Part shown: piece by piece, positions 1 through 8,997 of the stretch
How positions within the stretch are numbered: the first letter of the stretch is position 1
Layout of the letters: each line of letters begins with the position of its first letter
Source: Bacillota bacterium
GTDB taxonomy: Bacteria > Bacillota > Clostridia > Acetivibrionales > JAMNXU01
Length of the DNA: 64,000 bases
Direction: 5' to 3'
Assembly (NCBI GenBank): GCA_023623175.1
Contig: JAMNXU010000021.1
Span: 132,912 to 196,911 of the forward strand
The notes under the pieces: generated by a model
What the model was told of the DNA's origin: nothing
Database searches by the model: none
What the model saw: the letters and a program-made list of their open reading frames with translations, nothing else
Position numbers and translations under genes: made by a program

Positions 1-3000
1 CCATATCATCAAGCTCGTACGCCTGTATAATGCTCCGGTACTTTTTGAGCCCGGTCGCTGCAAGGCCTGTAGACTTGTTGTAGAGCCTGTCGTGTATTTT
101 GTCTTTCAGCTCGCCATAACTCATCGAGCTGCCCCGGGCTGCTATTTTTATATCATTGAGCGTGGACACCTGGGTATGTCCTTTCGTAATGCCGCTTATA
201 TCAAGACTATTTCTTGTTATTTCGATGCCCAGGTATAAGTACCGGACCCCAGGGTCTGCCAGCACGGTTTTTATTTCGACGGAATTGTCAATGTCGGCTA
301 TTCCGCCGCGCAAGGTATATTCGGATCCCCTGGCCCTTATAACCAGCTCGGTATCCGTGGAAGACAGGGTTCTTGCCAGGTCCGACGGAACCAGCACAAC
401 ATCGGCTGATCCGGCCGCTGAAGCCGAAAGGTCGATAATAAACCTCCGGTCGCCGTCATTCTCAATGAAACCCGATACTTTGTCGGGTTTAAGAAGTATG
501 GTCCTTGCGTGCGGTCCGTAAGAAACATCCCAGTACAAACGCCGCTCAATGGCTTTTATGGCGTCCATGAAAGATTCTTCGATCCTGCGGTCCCTTTCTT
601 CATCGTCATAATCCTTCTGGTTGAATTCCGTCCGGGTTTCCACGGGGCCTGCGTACTTGGAATATACCGTCTCTCCGCGCCAGGTTTTCACCGCGCGGAC
701 CCTTATATAATATTTCGTATTGGATTTAAGCGGCAGGTGGCTCCTGGCTCCGCCCTGCAACACGACTTCGCGGGATTTTATGCGAGCGCTGTAGGTCAGC
801 GATGAATCAGCCAGCGTTGAGTTGGTTTCTTCCGTATACAGTTCGAAGTCAACGGATGTCAGCACCGTGTAATCATCTTCATTTTCCGCCCTGATTGCTA
901 TTTCGTAAGCGTAATCAGGCAATCCTTTCCACTGGACTTCAACCTGGTGCCTGTCGTCCCTCGTGGTCCTCCTGCCGTCCACGGGACTTATAAGCGGTAT
1001 TTCCAGCCCGTCCTTAAAAACCTTGACCTGGTAGGCTGAGTTGGGATTCAGGCGCAGCACCCTGCCGTAATAATAAAATCCGTCCTTTACTATCCTGTAT
1101 TCCGATTTCCCGAGCTGCCTGAAACCGGGGTCCTCCGGGCCCCTGAGCCATACCGTGAAGTCGTCGGCCCTGGTATTTATGCCGCTGTAAAACCAGGTAA
1201 AGGCTATCTGGATGTCCGTAAGGGCCGCCAGCATTTGCGGTCCGTCTATTAACAGCGTTGTGACGGGAACGGTTATCCATACGCTGGCAAGTCCCGACGG
1301 CCTGACGGCTCTCAGGCTGAAATAGTATAATTTGTTCGGGAACAGCCAGCGGTCGATTTCAAATTCGCAAATTTCATTTACCCTGTTCTTGGGGTTTATA
1401 AGCAATGTGTCACCGCCGTGATATACCCTGACGTAGTTTTGAACGAAATCAATATAGACCGGATCGTTCATAAATTCCGACTTTTCCGCTTCGGGAGATA
1501 TTTTTGTTGAAGTAACCACGAGCTCGTAGCTGACATCGCTCTCGAGCCTGGTCCAGTTGAACGCTGCCGATGAACCGGTGCGCCTTTCCACGCCCTTTTC
1601 ATCTTTCGCAATGGCAAAATCAACGGGAGCCAGCGGCCTGACCGTTGAATCGCCGGGAATTTCCACGGGTTCGCGCAGCGTTGTCACGGGGACGACGGCG
1701 GTAAACACCGATTCCACGTCCTCCCTGCCTTCAATGACAAGCCTGACCTTCAGTTTGAAATAATATGTCGTATTGGGCTTGATAAATCCGCCGAATTCCG
1801 TGTAAGCCTGGGAAGCTTCGGAAAAGGTATCTATCCGCGCCTTTATGTAATTTAACTGGATATCGTCCGCGCCCGTAAACAGCACGTCTCCGGCGGCTTC
1901 GGTGGAACCTATGAGTACAAACGGTACATCCTCGCGGTTGACCGTGTTCATGTACAAATCATAGTGAACCGCTTTCTGCGCATTTTCATCGGAAGTATAG
2001 GAAGACCAGTTTATTTCGACCTTGTCAAACTGGAGCTCGATATAATTGCGACCCGCAGCGTCAACACCATTTTCCGATACGAAGAAGTTTTTGGGTATGG
2101 GAACTTCGCGCGTGGTTTCAACGGGTGTCGTGAAACTTACCGTCAGGGATTTGTTGGACATGGCCGGCGAGGCCGGGTCATAGGGCAAATCCCTGGCTGC
2201 TTCCGTTGTAGTATACATCTGCAGGTAATACGTGGTGTTCGGCAACAGGAAACGCGGATAGTCGGGTTCCGGTTGCATTGCGTCACTAAGCTGGTGCAGG
2301 CTTCCGTCAGCGTCTTCGCGGTTAAACAGGTCAAAACCCTCGGCATCGCCCAGGTACCTGTTGAGCACGAGGCTCAGGCGGCCGTTCTTCTCTTTTATTG
2401 ACGGCGACGCTGCGCTGATGGATTTTACATACCTGTATTTCAGCTCAAACCTGCCGTATTTCACGCCGTCAGCTTCAAGCTCCGGCAACGGGTCGGTTTT
2501 CATTTCCGTCTGGAAGGTGTTGAGCATAAAATGAATGTAGTAGTTGTTTTGCTTGAGTTCAGTCCAGTTGGATGGTTTTTCCCATGTGATTTCTACTTCG
2601 CCCGATTTTATATAATTTCCGTTCACCGTGCCCGTTACGAGGTTTACGGTACCGGGCGCGATGTTTTTCGGCACGGGAGGCCTGGAAAGGTCGGCTCCCG
2701 GCGCATAGGCGAGCTTCTGGGATGTTGCGCAGACATTCCGGTTGTCGTCCAGCACTACTATCCTGTAATACATTAAGTTGTTCGGATTGATGTCGGTAAT
2801 ATTGGTAATCGCCCTGTCACCGACAAAGTTAATGTCCCTGAGCTGTCTCTGCTCGGTCCACGCCGATTCGGCGTCGGACGGCGTATAGCTTGACTGTATG
2901 GAGTAGTACATGCCGGGGAGATAGGTACTGCCCCTGTTAAGCCTGAAAACCGTCACGGTTACATTGTCCGCTTCATCCTTTGTGAGTTGAAACCGTATGT

Positions 3001-4012
3001 ATGTGTACACGTAATCCTTATCGGAATCCACGGGAAAACCCCTGCGTTCATGCTGGGGAGCCGTTCTCAGCGCATCGATGGCACCCCTCAGCGTCGGTTT
3101 AAGATAGATATAATAAAGCGTTCCCGGAAAAATATCCATGTGGGGCAGTTCACTTTCCGACTCGAGTTCTATTTCGGACGGATCGGTAACTGAAGCGTCC
3201 TTTCTTCCCGCGAGCGTAAAACTCAGGTACCTGTTGTCACCCGGCGCATCCGTCGTGTTTACTTTCGCCGATACGGGTATGCCTTCGAAGGACGCGCCTG
3301 CCGTGTACCCGTCCTGCTGCTGGGTTATATTTACGTATGTGCCGGTGTACGGATTGTCAATATCCTGGGAAATGCTTACAAGAAAATCCAGCGCCAGGTC
3401 CGGGACACTGTCGCCGTATATGCCTGAAAGGCGCGATTTGATTTCATCCATGACAAGGCTGGCGTCCCTGAATTCTCCCAAAGCCTGGCTGTAAGCTTTC
3501 GGCATGACCCACCTGAGGTTCAGCCGTGGTTTTGTGCCGATTTCATATCCGCCGCCCGGAATCTGCTCCGCCTGCTCGTCCACCCTGTTTACATAAAAGG
3601 TCATGTCAGAAATAAAATAGACAAGGCCCTTTCCCGTGACAGCCGGACTGTTTCCGTCGTCGGGCAGCGCCGTACTGTTGTTATAGAACCATATTTCAAA
3701 ATCATATATGTAGTCGGGCCGAATTCCGGTAATATCGACATGATCTATCGATGATTGCCCTTCCTCGGGAAAAACAGCCCTGTTGACCTCAGTCACCGCA
3801 CCGCTGTCATCGGGCGCATGGTACTTGAGCCTGACCGACTTTACTCCCGGCAGGGTCCAGTTTATCCTGACAGTGCCGTCAAGAAAGCTTTCCACGTTGA
3901 GCTGAACGGGCATGAAACCCGCGGCTTTTGTTACATGCACCGTTTGGGGCAACAGGTTTGTTAATGTTAAAAATACCAGCGTTATAGCCACCGTTCTGAC
4001 AACTTTTTTCAT
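1..4012 (-). CDS. Large secreted fibronectin type III-repeat surface protein (3' end outside window)
   Basis: The frame is open from the ATG at 4012 to the window edge, so at least 1,337 residues are encoded and the C-terminus is missing. GAGGGAG lies just upstream of the ATG. The N-terminus (MKKVVRTVAITLVFLTL...) reads as a signal peptide of about 30 residues. The mature part is beta-rich and repeats the fibronectin III signature of a Trp in strand B ('VRINW', 'AFNWTR') and an Asn-x-x-Tyr-Tyr strand F ('NTTYYLQM' near residue 589, 'NTTYYFKL' near 744, 'NKLYYFSL' near 894, 'NTKYYIRV' near 1100). The region nearest the edge ('VVLVPSDLARTL') resembles the segment that precedes wall-anchoring modules in clostridial surface proteins, but no anchor is visible. 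Probably a cell-surface or S-layer-associated protein. The exact role and binding partner are unknown. Confidence 0.85.
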   Translation of the reverse strand, partial: MKKVVRTVAITLVFLTLTNLLPQTVHVTKAAGFMPVQLNVESFLDGTVRINWTLPGVKSVRLKYHAPDDSGAVTEVNRAVFPEEGQSSIDHVDITGIRPDYIYDFEIWFYNNSTALPDDGNSPAVTGKGLVYFISDMTFYVNRVDEQAEQIPGGGYEIGTKPRLNLRWVMPKAYSQALGEFRDASLVMDEIKSRLSGIYGDSVPDLALDFLVSISQDIDNPYTGTYVNITQQQDGYTAGASFEGIPVSAKVNTTDAPGDNRYLSFTLAGRKDASVTDPSEIELESESELPHMDIFPGTLYYIYLKPTLRGAIDALRTAPQHERRGFPVDSDKDYVYTYIRFQLTKDEADNVTVTVFRLNRGSTYLPGMYYSIQSSYTPSDAESAWTEQRQLRDINFVGDRAITNITDINPNNLMYYRIVVLDDNRNVCATSQKLAYAPGADLSRPPVPKNIAPGTVNLVTGTVNGNYIKSGEVEITWEKPSNWTELKQNNYYIHFMLNTFQTEMKTDPLPELEADGVKYGRFELKYRYVKSISAASPSIKEKNGRLSLVLNRYLGDAEGFDLFNREDADGSLHQLSDAMQPEPDYPRFLLPNTTYYLQMYTTTEAARDLPYDPASPAMSNKSLTVSFTTPVETTREVPIPKNFFVSENGVDAAGRNYIELQFDKVEINWSSYTSDENAQKAVHYDLYMNTVNREDVPFVLIGSTEAAGDVLFTGADDIQLNYIKARIDTFSEASQAYTEFGGFIKPNTTYYFKLKVRLVIEGREDVESVFTAVVPVTTLREPVEIPGDSTVRPLAPVDFAIAKDEKGVERRTGSSAAFNWTRLESDVSYELVVTSTKISPEAEKSEFMNDPVYIDFVQNYVRVYHGGDTLLINPKNRVNEICEFEIDRWLFPNKLYYFSLRAVRPSGLASVWITVPVTTLLIDGPQMLAALTDIQIAFTWFYSGINTRADDFTVWLRGPEDPGFRQLGKSEYRIVKDGFYYYGRVLRLNPNSAYQVKVFKDGLEIPLISPVDGRRTTRDDRHQVEVQWKGLPDYAYEIAIRAENEDDYTVLTSVDFELYTEETNSTLADSSLTYSARIKSREVVLQGGARSHLPLKSNTKYYIRVRAVKTWRGETVYSKYAGPVETRTEFNQKDYDDEERDRRIEESFMDAIKAIERRLYWDVSYGPHARTILLKPDKVSGFIENDGDRRFIIDLSASAAGSADVVLVPSDLARTLSSTDTELVIRARGSEYTLRGGIADIDNSVEIKTVLADPGVRYLYLGIEITRNSLDISGITKGHTQVSTLNDIKIAARGSSMSYGELKDKIHDRLYNKSTGLAATGLKKYRSIIQAYELDDM

Positions 4013-4100
4013 GGCTCCCTCACATGTAAAACTCACAGTTGTTAATACAACATTGCAATTTTATATTGCAGCTTTTTACCGGATAATGCTCTGTGCAAAA

Positions 4101-4126
4101 AGCATTCTGTTCAAAAGAACAGTGCT
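4101..4126 (-). terminator. Hairpin with T-tract in the leader of the fibronectin-repeat gene
   Basis: On the minus strand a stem of CTGTTC/GAACAG with flanking AGCA/TGCT and a TTTT loop is followed by TTTTT. It lies about 90 nt upstream of the start codon at 4012 and downstream of a possible TATAAT box. It could be a leader attenuator or a second terminator for the upstream gene. Confidence 0.5.
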
Positions 4127-4153
4127 TACAGTCAGAACTATCGTTATAATGTC

Positions 4154-4159
4154 ATTATA
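4154..4159 (-). promoter_or_regulatory. Possible -10 box for the fibronectin-repeat gene
   Basis: TATAAT on the minus strand. I see no good TTGACA-like hexamer 16-18 nt upstream, so an activator or another sigma factor may be needed. The predicted start near 4147 would give a leader of about 135 nt containing the hairpin at 4101-4126. The rest of the gap 4013-4431 holds the terminator at 4316-4346 and a 12-bp palindrome AACAGCGCTGTT at 4268-4279. Confidence 0.3.
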
Positions 4160-4315
4160 AAATATCGGTATTTCGGCGTTCCGTATTAACTGTTTTGCAG
4201 CGTCAATCTTCCATCAAATCGCCCATCGGTATCGCCCGTCGCATTAACTTCAAAAAGCCTGGGGAAACAACAGCGCTGTTTGCTTGCAACAGGTTTTGTA
4301 TTTATGCGCATATAC

Positions 4316-4346
4316 AAAAAGACCGTGGCGCGATGCGCCTGCGGTC
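4316..4346 (-). terminator. Intrinsic terminator after the tagO-mnaA fusion
   Basis: Minus-strand GC-rich hairpin: GACCG and GGCGC arms pair around an ATC-type loop and are followed by TTTTT. It lies about 85 nt beyond the stop codon at 4432 and would end the long prfA-to-tagO transcript. Confidence 0.75.
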
Positions 4347-4431
4347 CCGGATCACACGGAAATGAAATATTGTCATAATCAAGCTTCTAGTTAATATCAA
4401 ACGTCCTATTAACGCATGAATCGTTCAAATA

Positions 4432-6723
4432 TCACATGGCGCAGAACTCTTCGGGCTTTTGATCGCTTAACCCGAACTCGTACAACAGCGCCTGCACTAT
4501 TCTTTGGGACGCCTTTCCGTCGCCGTACGGATTTACCGCTTTCGCCATGCGGTTGTACTCGTCCCCGTCGTCGAGCAGTTTTGCGGCGCTTGCGAATATT
4601 TTATCTTCGTCGGTGCCTGCAAGTTTCACCGTGCCGGCCTCAACCGCCTCGGGTCTTTCCGTGTCATTCCTGAGCACCAGCACGGGCTTGCCGAGAGCGG
4701 GAGCCTCTTCCTGCAAGCCTCCCGAATCGGTCATGACCATGTAAGACCTGCTCATGAGGTTATGCATGTCCTGCATGGAAACCGGATCGGTCAGGAAAAC
4801 CGATGGATGGTTACCGAGTATTTCACGCGCTGTTTCCTGCACAACAGGGTTCAGGTGTACGGGGTAAACAATGCGCACATCTTCGTAGGCATCGACAATA
4901 CGTTTCAGCGCCCGGCATATGTTGCGCAGCGGTTCGCCGAGGTTTTCGCGGCGATGGGCCGTAACGGCTATAATCCTGCAGTTTTTGTAATCCAGGTCGC
5001 GCAGCAACGGGTTTTCAAAGCAATAGTCTTCTCTTACGGTGGTCGCAATTGCGTCTATCACGGTATTTCCCGTGATATATATGCCGTTTTCCGGTATATT
5101 TTCGTTGAGAAGGTTCCTCTTGTTTGTCATTGTCGGGCAAAAGTGCAGGTCCGCCAGCGATGCCGTCAGCTTCCTGTTCATTTCCTCGGGATAGGGCGAG
5201 TATTTGTCAAACGTTCTCAACCCTGCCTCCACGTGGCCGACGCTTATTTTCTTGTAGAACGCCGCAAGGCTCCCTGCAAAGGTTGTTGAAGTATCGCCGT
5301 GGACAAGCACTATGTCCGGTTTTACCTCGTCAAGCACGCACGACAGTCCCTCAAGGACCCTTGTTGTTATATCCAGCAGCGTCTGCTTTTCCTGCATTAT
5401 GTTAAGGTCGTAATCGGGTTTGATGTCAAATACCCTCAAAACCTGGTCCAGCATCTCGCGGTGCTGGGCGGTGACACAGACCACCGAATCTATTTTATCG
5501 CATTTTTCCAGTTCCATGACCAGCGGCGCCATTTTTACCGCTTCCGGCCTGGTACCGAATACCGTCATTACCCTGATCTTATTCATATCTCGCACCCTGC
5601 CGGCCTGATCAATTTTCAGGCACAGCCTTTTGTCATTATTTTTATAATTGCTTTCTCCGTTAATACCGCTCATAAATTTTGCCCCGGCTATTATAAAAAC
5701 TGATATCGCAATTACCAGTATCAAAGCGCTGAAAGGCCCGCTGTCCGCCAGCACGATTGCGCACAGGCCCAGGGCCGCGCTTGATGCGTACATTACCACA
5801 ACCGTCTGTTTCTGGGTCAGCCCCATGTCGATAAGCTTGTGGTGCAGGTGGCCCCTGTCTGCTTCCATGATGGGCTTTCTGCTCATAACTCTTCTGAAAA
5901 TCGCAAGAATCGTGTCAAAAAGCGGAAGCCCCAGTACAAGAAGAGGTATGGCAATGGATATGGCTGTATAAGTTTTGAGAGTTCCCTGGATGGATATGAC
6001 TCCCAGTGTAAATCCGAGGAAAGCGGATCCCGTCTCGCCCATGAAAATTTTGGCCGGATTGAAATTGTAGGGCAGGAAACCCAGCGTTGCTCCGGCCAAC
6101 GAAGCCGTCATTATTGCCGTGTATATGTCCGGGCCCTCATCTATCCTCAATATTGAGATAAAAAACAGCGAAAGCGAAGCAATCGACGAAACTCCGGCAG
6201 CCAGGCCGTCAAGCCCGTCGATCAGGTTGAACGCGTTCGTAATTCCCACAATCCACAAAACCGTAAGGGGAATCGATATGTACGAAGGAAGCAGCGTTAT
6301 TCCTGTCTCGGAGAACGGGTTTGTCACGATTTTTATTTCAGTGCCCGTGACCACGACAACAATGGCCGCCAGCACCTGGAATACCAGCTTCATCTTTGCT
6401 TTCAGCGGCTTTATATCATCAGCCACTCCCATACATTCTATAATCAGCACGCCGCCGAGGAGTCCCAGGAGTTTTTGATCTGCCGGAAAAATATCAAACC
6501 CTGTCAGGGACAACACTACATTGAATAATATGGTCAGCAGGAAACCGGCGGCGATTGCCAGTCCACCCAGCCTTGCTACAGGCTTTTTGTGCATTCTCCT
6601 GTTATCCCTGGGCACATCGACCGCGCCTATCCTGAAAGCCGTGTTGCGCGCGGTGGGCGTGGCGATGAACGATATTATGAACGCCATTGCAAACGAAATC
6701 AGATATTCAAAAACATATGTCAA
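4432..6723 (-). CDS. TagO/WecA GlcNAc-1-P transferase fused to UDP-GlcNAc 2-epimerase (MnaA/WecB)
   Basis: Two complete enzymes lie in one 763-residue frame. Residues 1-355 are a polytopic polyprenyl-phosphate GlcNAc-1-P transferase: Asp pair in 'VADDIKPL' (102-103), 'NAFNLIDGLDG' (163-173) and 'HLHH' (292-295). It moves GlcNAc-1-P from UDP-GlcNAc to undecaprenyl phosphate, the first step of teichoic acid or cell-wall glycan synthesis. Residues 380-763 are a non-hydrolysing UDP-GlcNAc 2-epimerase ('FGTRPEAVKMAPL', 'TAHRRENLG', 'TDSGGLQEEAP'), which makes UDP-ManNAc for the next steps. The linker (about 355-379) is charged. At residue 380 the epimerase begins with Met-Asn-Lys preceded by AGGGTG, as if its own start had been kept. 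Last gene of the prfA-started run. The domain assignments are secure; which glycan it serves is inference. Confidence 0.93.
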   Translation of the reverse strand: MTYVFEYLISFAMAFIISFIATPTARNTAFRIGAVDVPRDNRRMHKKPVARLGGLAIAAGFLLTILFNVVLSLTGFDIFPADQKLLGLLGGVLIIECMGVADDIKPLKAKMKLVFQVLAAIVVVVTGTEIKIVTNPFSETGITLLPSYISIPLTVLWIVGITNAFNLIDGLDGLAAGVSSIASLSLFFISILRIDEGPDIYTAIMTASLAGATLGFLPYNFNPAKIFMGETGSAFLGFTLGVISIQGTLKTYTAISIAIPLLVLGLPLFDTILAIFRRVMSRKPIMEADRGHLHHKLIDMGLTQKQTVVVMYASSAALGLCAIVLADSGPFSALILVIAISVFIIAGAKFMSGINGESNYKNNDKRLCLKIDQAGRVRDMNKIRVMTVFGTRPEAVKMAPLVMELEKCDKIDSVVCVTAQHREMLDQVLRVFDIKPDYDLNIMQEKQTLLDITTRVLEGLSCVLDEVKPDIVLVHGDTSTTFAGSLAAFYKKISVGHVEAGLRTFDKYSPYPEEMNRKLTASLADLHFCPTMTNKRNLLNENIPENGIYITGNTVIDAIATTVREDYCFENPLLRDLDYKNCRIIAVTAHRRENLGEPLRNICRALKRIVDAYEDVRIVYPVHLNPVVQETAREILGNHPSVFLTDPVSMQDMHNLMSRSYMVMTDSGGLQEEAPALGKPVLVLRNDTERPEAVEAGTVKLAGTDEDKIFASAAKLLDDGDEYNRMAKAVNPYGDGKASQRIVQALLYEFGLSDQKPEEFCAM

Positions 6724-6826
6724 TGAAACACCTTCTTTGCGAGGTATACCTGCATTGATTATTGACTGCCGGAATCATTTTTAAAACCGTTTTTCAAGGC
6801 AAGCCCCGCCGTTAAATAAGGCGAAT

Positions 6827-7270
6827 CTATTCCATAAACTTAACAACTCTTATACCGGCTTCCTTAAGCATTTCCATGGCCATTTCGTCTGGATAGTCTC
6901 CCTTGAACACTATCTTGCTTATGCCGGCATTTATTGCCATTTTTGCGCACTGGACACAGGGCTGATGGGTTACGTACAACGTGCCTCCCTTGACGCTGGT
7001 CCCTGAATAGGCCGCCTGGACAATCGCATTTTGCTCGGCATGGATAGCCCTGCAGAGCTCATGCCTCTGGCCTGAAGGTATGCCCAGCTGCTCCCTGATA
7101 CATCCGACCTCACTGCAGTGACGGCAACCAATCGGGGCTCCGTTGTAACCTGTGGCAAGGATACGCTTGTCCTTCACAATCAAAGCTCCAACCTGTCTCC
7201 TGAGACAGGTTGAACGGGTTTTGACCAACTCTACGATTTCCATGAAATATTCATCCCACGAAGGCCTCAC
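6827..7270 (-). CDS. comEB: Deoxycytidylate (dCMP) deaminase, ComEB type
   Basis: A 147-residue cytidine-deaminase-fold zinc enzyme that deaminates dCMP to dUMP for thymidylate synthesis. The zinc and catalytic motifs are complete: 'HAEQNA' (His ligand and proton-shuttling Glu) and 'PCVQCAK' (two Cys ligands). An extra Cys/His cluster typical of dCMP deaminases is present in '[10 protein letters not shown]'. The start is a GTG preceded by GGGGG at a suitable distance. It follows upp and precedes the tagO fusion in the same direction, an arrangement common in Clostridia, so cotranscription is likely. Length is normal for the family. Confidence 0.93.
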   Translation of the reverse strand: MRPSWDEYFMEIVELVKTRSTCLRRQVGALIVKDKRILATGYNGAPIGCRHCSEVGCIREQLGIPSGQRHELCRAIHAEQNAIVQAAYSGTSVKGGTLYVTHQPCVQCAKMAINAGISKIVFKGDYPDEMAMEMLKEAGIRVVKFME

Positions 7271-7317
7271 GCTTCAACCCCCCATTCCCCGGTCCCGTGT
7301 GCCGGTTCCGGCAAATG

Positions 7318-7947
7318 TTATTTTGTGCCGAACAGCCTGTCTCCGGCATCGCCCAGACCCGGAACAATATATTTATGTTCGTTCAGCACCGGATCAACGG
7401 CAGCGCAGTAAATATCCACGTCGGGATGATCCGTTTGTATCCTGTTTATGCCCTCTGTCGCGGCGACGAGGCACATCAGTTTTATGCTGCTCACGCCCCT
7501 GTCTTTCAAAAAGCCGATTGCAGCTGATGCCGAACCCCCGGTGGCCAGCATGGGATCCAGTACCACCATTTCCCTTTCGCTGGCGTCCACGGGCAGTTTG
7601 CAGTAATATTCAACAGGCTCGTGTGTTTCAGGGTCGCGGTAAAGCCCTATATGTCCGACCTTTGCCATGGGAAGCAGCCGGAGCATGCCGTCCACCATCC
7701 CGAGACCCGCCCTGAGAATGGGTACAAATCCGAGCTTCTTGCCGGAGATTACCTTCGTCCTTGCAATACCGACAGGCGTTTCTACTTCAATTTCTTCCAG
7801 CGGCATGTTCCTTGTTACTTCGTAACCCATAAGCATGGACACTTCGCATACAAGTTCCCTGAATTCCTTGGTGTCGGTGTTTTTATCCCTCAGCAGCGAA
7901 ATCTTATGCTGAATCAGCGGATGATCAAGCACATAAACATTTCCCAT
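7318..7947 (-). CDS. upp: Uracil phosphoribosyltransferase
   Basis: A 209-residue salvage enzyme converting uracil and PRPP to UMP. The PRPP-binding loop '[17 protein letters not shown]' and the uracil-binding C-terminus ('[11 protein letters not shown]') are intact. I place the start at the ATG at 7947 (protein begins [10 protein letters not shown]) because GGAGGAA lies 6 nt upstream. A longer frame with ATG at 7965 exists, but its start overlaps that ribosome-binding site. The gene starts 15 nt after the rpiB stop, so translational coupling is likely. Confidence 0.96.
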   Translation of the reverse strand: MGNVYVLDHPLIQHKISLLRDKNTDTKEFRELVCEVSMLMGYEVTRNMPLEEIEVETPVGIARTKVISGKKLGFVPILRAGLGMVDGMLRLLPMAKVGHIGLYRDPETHEPVEYYCKLPVDASEREMVVLDPMLATGGSASAAIGFLKDRGVSSIKLMCLVAATEGINRIQTDHPDVDIYCAAVDPVLNEHKYIVPGLGDAGDRLFGTK

Positions 7948-7961
7948 AAAAAATTCCTCCA

Positions 7962-8411
7962 TCATTTTTTTAAGTACCTGTTTTCGATGGCCGTAATCTT
8001 GTCCACCCTGTTTTTATGGCGTCCGCCGAGAAATTCCGTATCGAGCCAGGTATCAACAATGTCCAGCGCCGCTCCCGGCCCCAGGACCCTTTCGCCGATT
8101 GCCAGGATATTTGCGTCATTATGCAGCCTGCTCATCTTGGCCATGTAGCTGTCCGTACACAACGCGGCGCGGATTCCGGGGACTTTGTTGGCTGATATGG
8201 AAATCCCGATCCCTGTTCCGCATATAATTATGCCCTTTTCGCATTCACCCCTGGCAACCGCCTCCGCTACCGCGAGGCCGATGTCAGGGTAATCTACGGG
8301 ATCGGGTCCACATGTCCCAAAGTCCCTTACGCTGAAACCCCTGCTTTCGAGGTGTTTTACGATTTCCTCCTTCAGCCTGTAACCGGCATGGTCACTGCCT
8401 ATACCTATCAC
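7962..8411 (-). CDS. rpiB: Ribose-5-phosphate isomerase B
   Basis: A 149-residue RpiB/LacAB-family isomerase linking ribose 5-phosphate and ribulose 5-phosphate in the pentose phosphate pathway. The N-terminal '[12 protein letters not shown]', the catalytic-Cys loop '[12 protein letters not shown]' and the '[10 protein letters not shown]' segment are all present. GTG start after AAGGGATGTAAC. It lies between ywlE and upp on the same strand. LacAB-type allose or galactose isomerases share the fold, but the neighbourhood is the standard rpiB one. Confidence 0.93.
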   Translation of the reverse strand: MIGIGSDHAGYRLKEEIVKHLESRGFSVRDFGTCGPDPVDYPDIGLAVAEAVARGECEKGIIICGTGIGISISANKVPGIRAALCTDSYMAKMSRLHNDANILAIGERVLGPGAALDIVDTWLDTEFLGGRHKNRVDKITAIENRYLKK

Positions 8412-8502
8412 GTTACATCCCTTCTTTTTTCTTTACCCTTCCTCTGCCTGCCAAAATAATTTTATAGTAACGAGGGGGGTATGTCAAAATCTTTTTCGAC
8501 AA

Positions 8503-8997
8503 TTAACGGCTGTTTACCAGTTTTTTCAACACAGCCTCCACTGCGGCCCTGATGGTTCCCGCGCAGCTTTTGTAAACTTCCAGGGGCATGCCGTAAGGAT
8601 CCGGGATGTCCGTGTCAGCCGCGTCCGCTTCGCTGCTGCAACCGTTAGTATATGCGTATTCCTTCAAAGTATATACTTTGCCTTCCGCTTCGGGGAATTC
8701 GGCAAGAAGCGCCCTTTTGTGCGAACGCGTCATTGTCAGGATCAGCGAGGCTTCTTTCACGTCCCCGGCCGTGATTCTCCTTGAGACATGATTGCTTATG
8801 TCAATACCCCATTGCTGTTTCAACGCGTCAATTGCGTTCCGGCTCGCACCGTCCCCGTCCCAGGCGGCAAGCCCGGCTGACACGGCCCTGTAATCGTTCC
8901 TGAGACCATCAACCTGTGAAACGAGACTGTTGAATATTCCCTCCGCCATGCAACTCCTGCACGTATTGCCCGTACATACAAAAAGCACCTTTTTCAT
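8503..8997 (-). CDS. ywlE: Low-molecular-weight phosphatase, probable protein-arginine phosphatase YwlE
   Basis: A 164-residue LMW-PTP fold protein with the P-loop CTGNTCRS (Cys8, Arg14) near the N-terminus and the general-acid Asp in 'DIPDPYG'. In B. subtilis YwlE the Thr at the middle of this loop (CTGNTCR) favours phospho-arginine over phosphotyrosine. The same Thr is here (Thr12), so I infer arginine-phosphatase activity opposing a McsB-type kinase; no mcsB lies in the window. The ATG overlaps the end of ywlC by 4 nt, so the two are translationally coupled. Tyrosine phosphatase activity is the alternative. Confidence 0.85.
   Translation of the reverse strand: MKKVLFVCTGNTCRSCMAEGIFNSLVSQVDGLRNDYRAVSAGLAAWDGDGASRNAIDALKQQWGIDISNHVSRRITAGDVKEASLILTMTRSHKRALLAEFPEAEGKVYTLKEYAYTNGCSSEADAADTDIPDPYGMPLEVYKSCAGTIRAAVEAVLKKLVNSR

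Noticed and set aside
4180-4315. Possible c-di-GMP riboswitch before the fibronectin-repeat gene
   Set aside because: Segments such as GGGCGATACCGATGGGCGA lack the GEMM core and receptor elements, and the likely promoter lies downstream of them.
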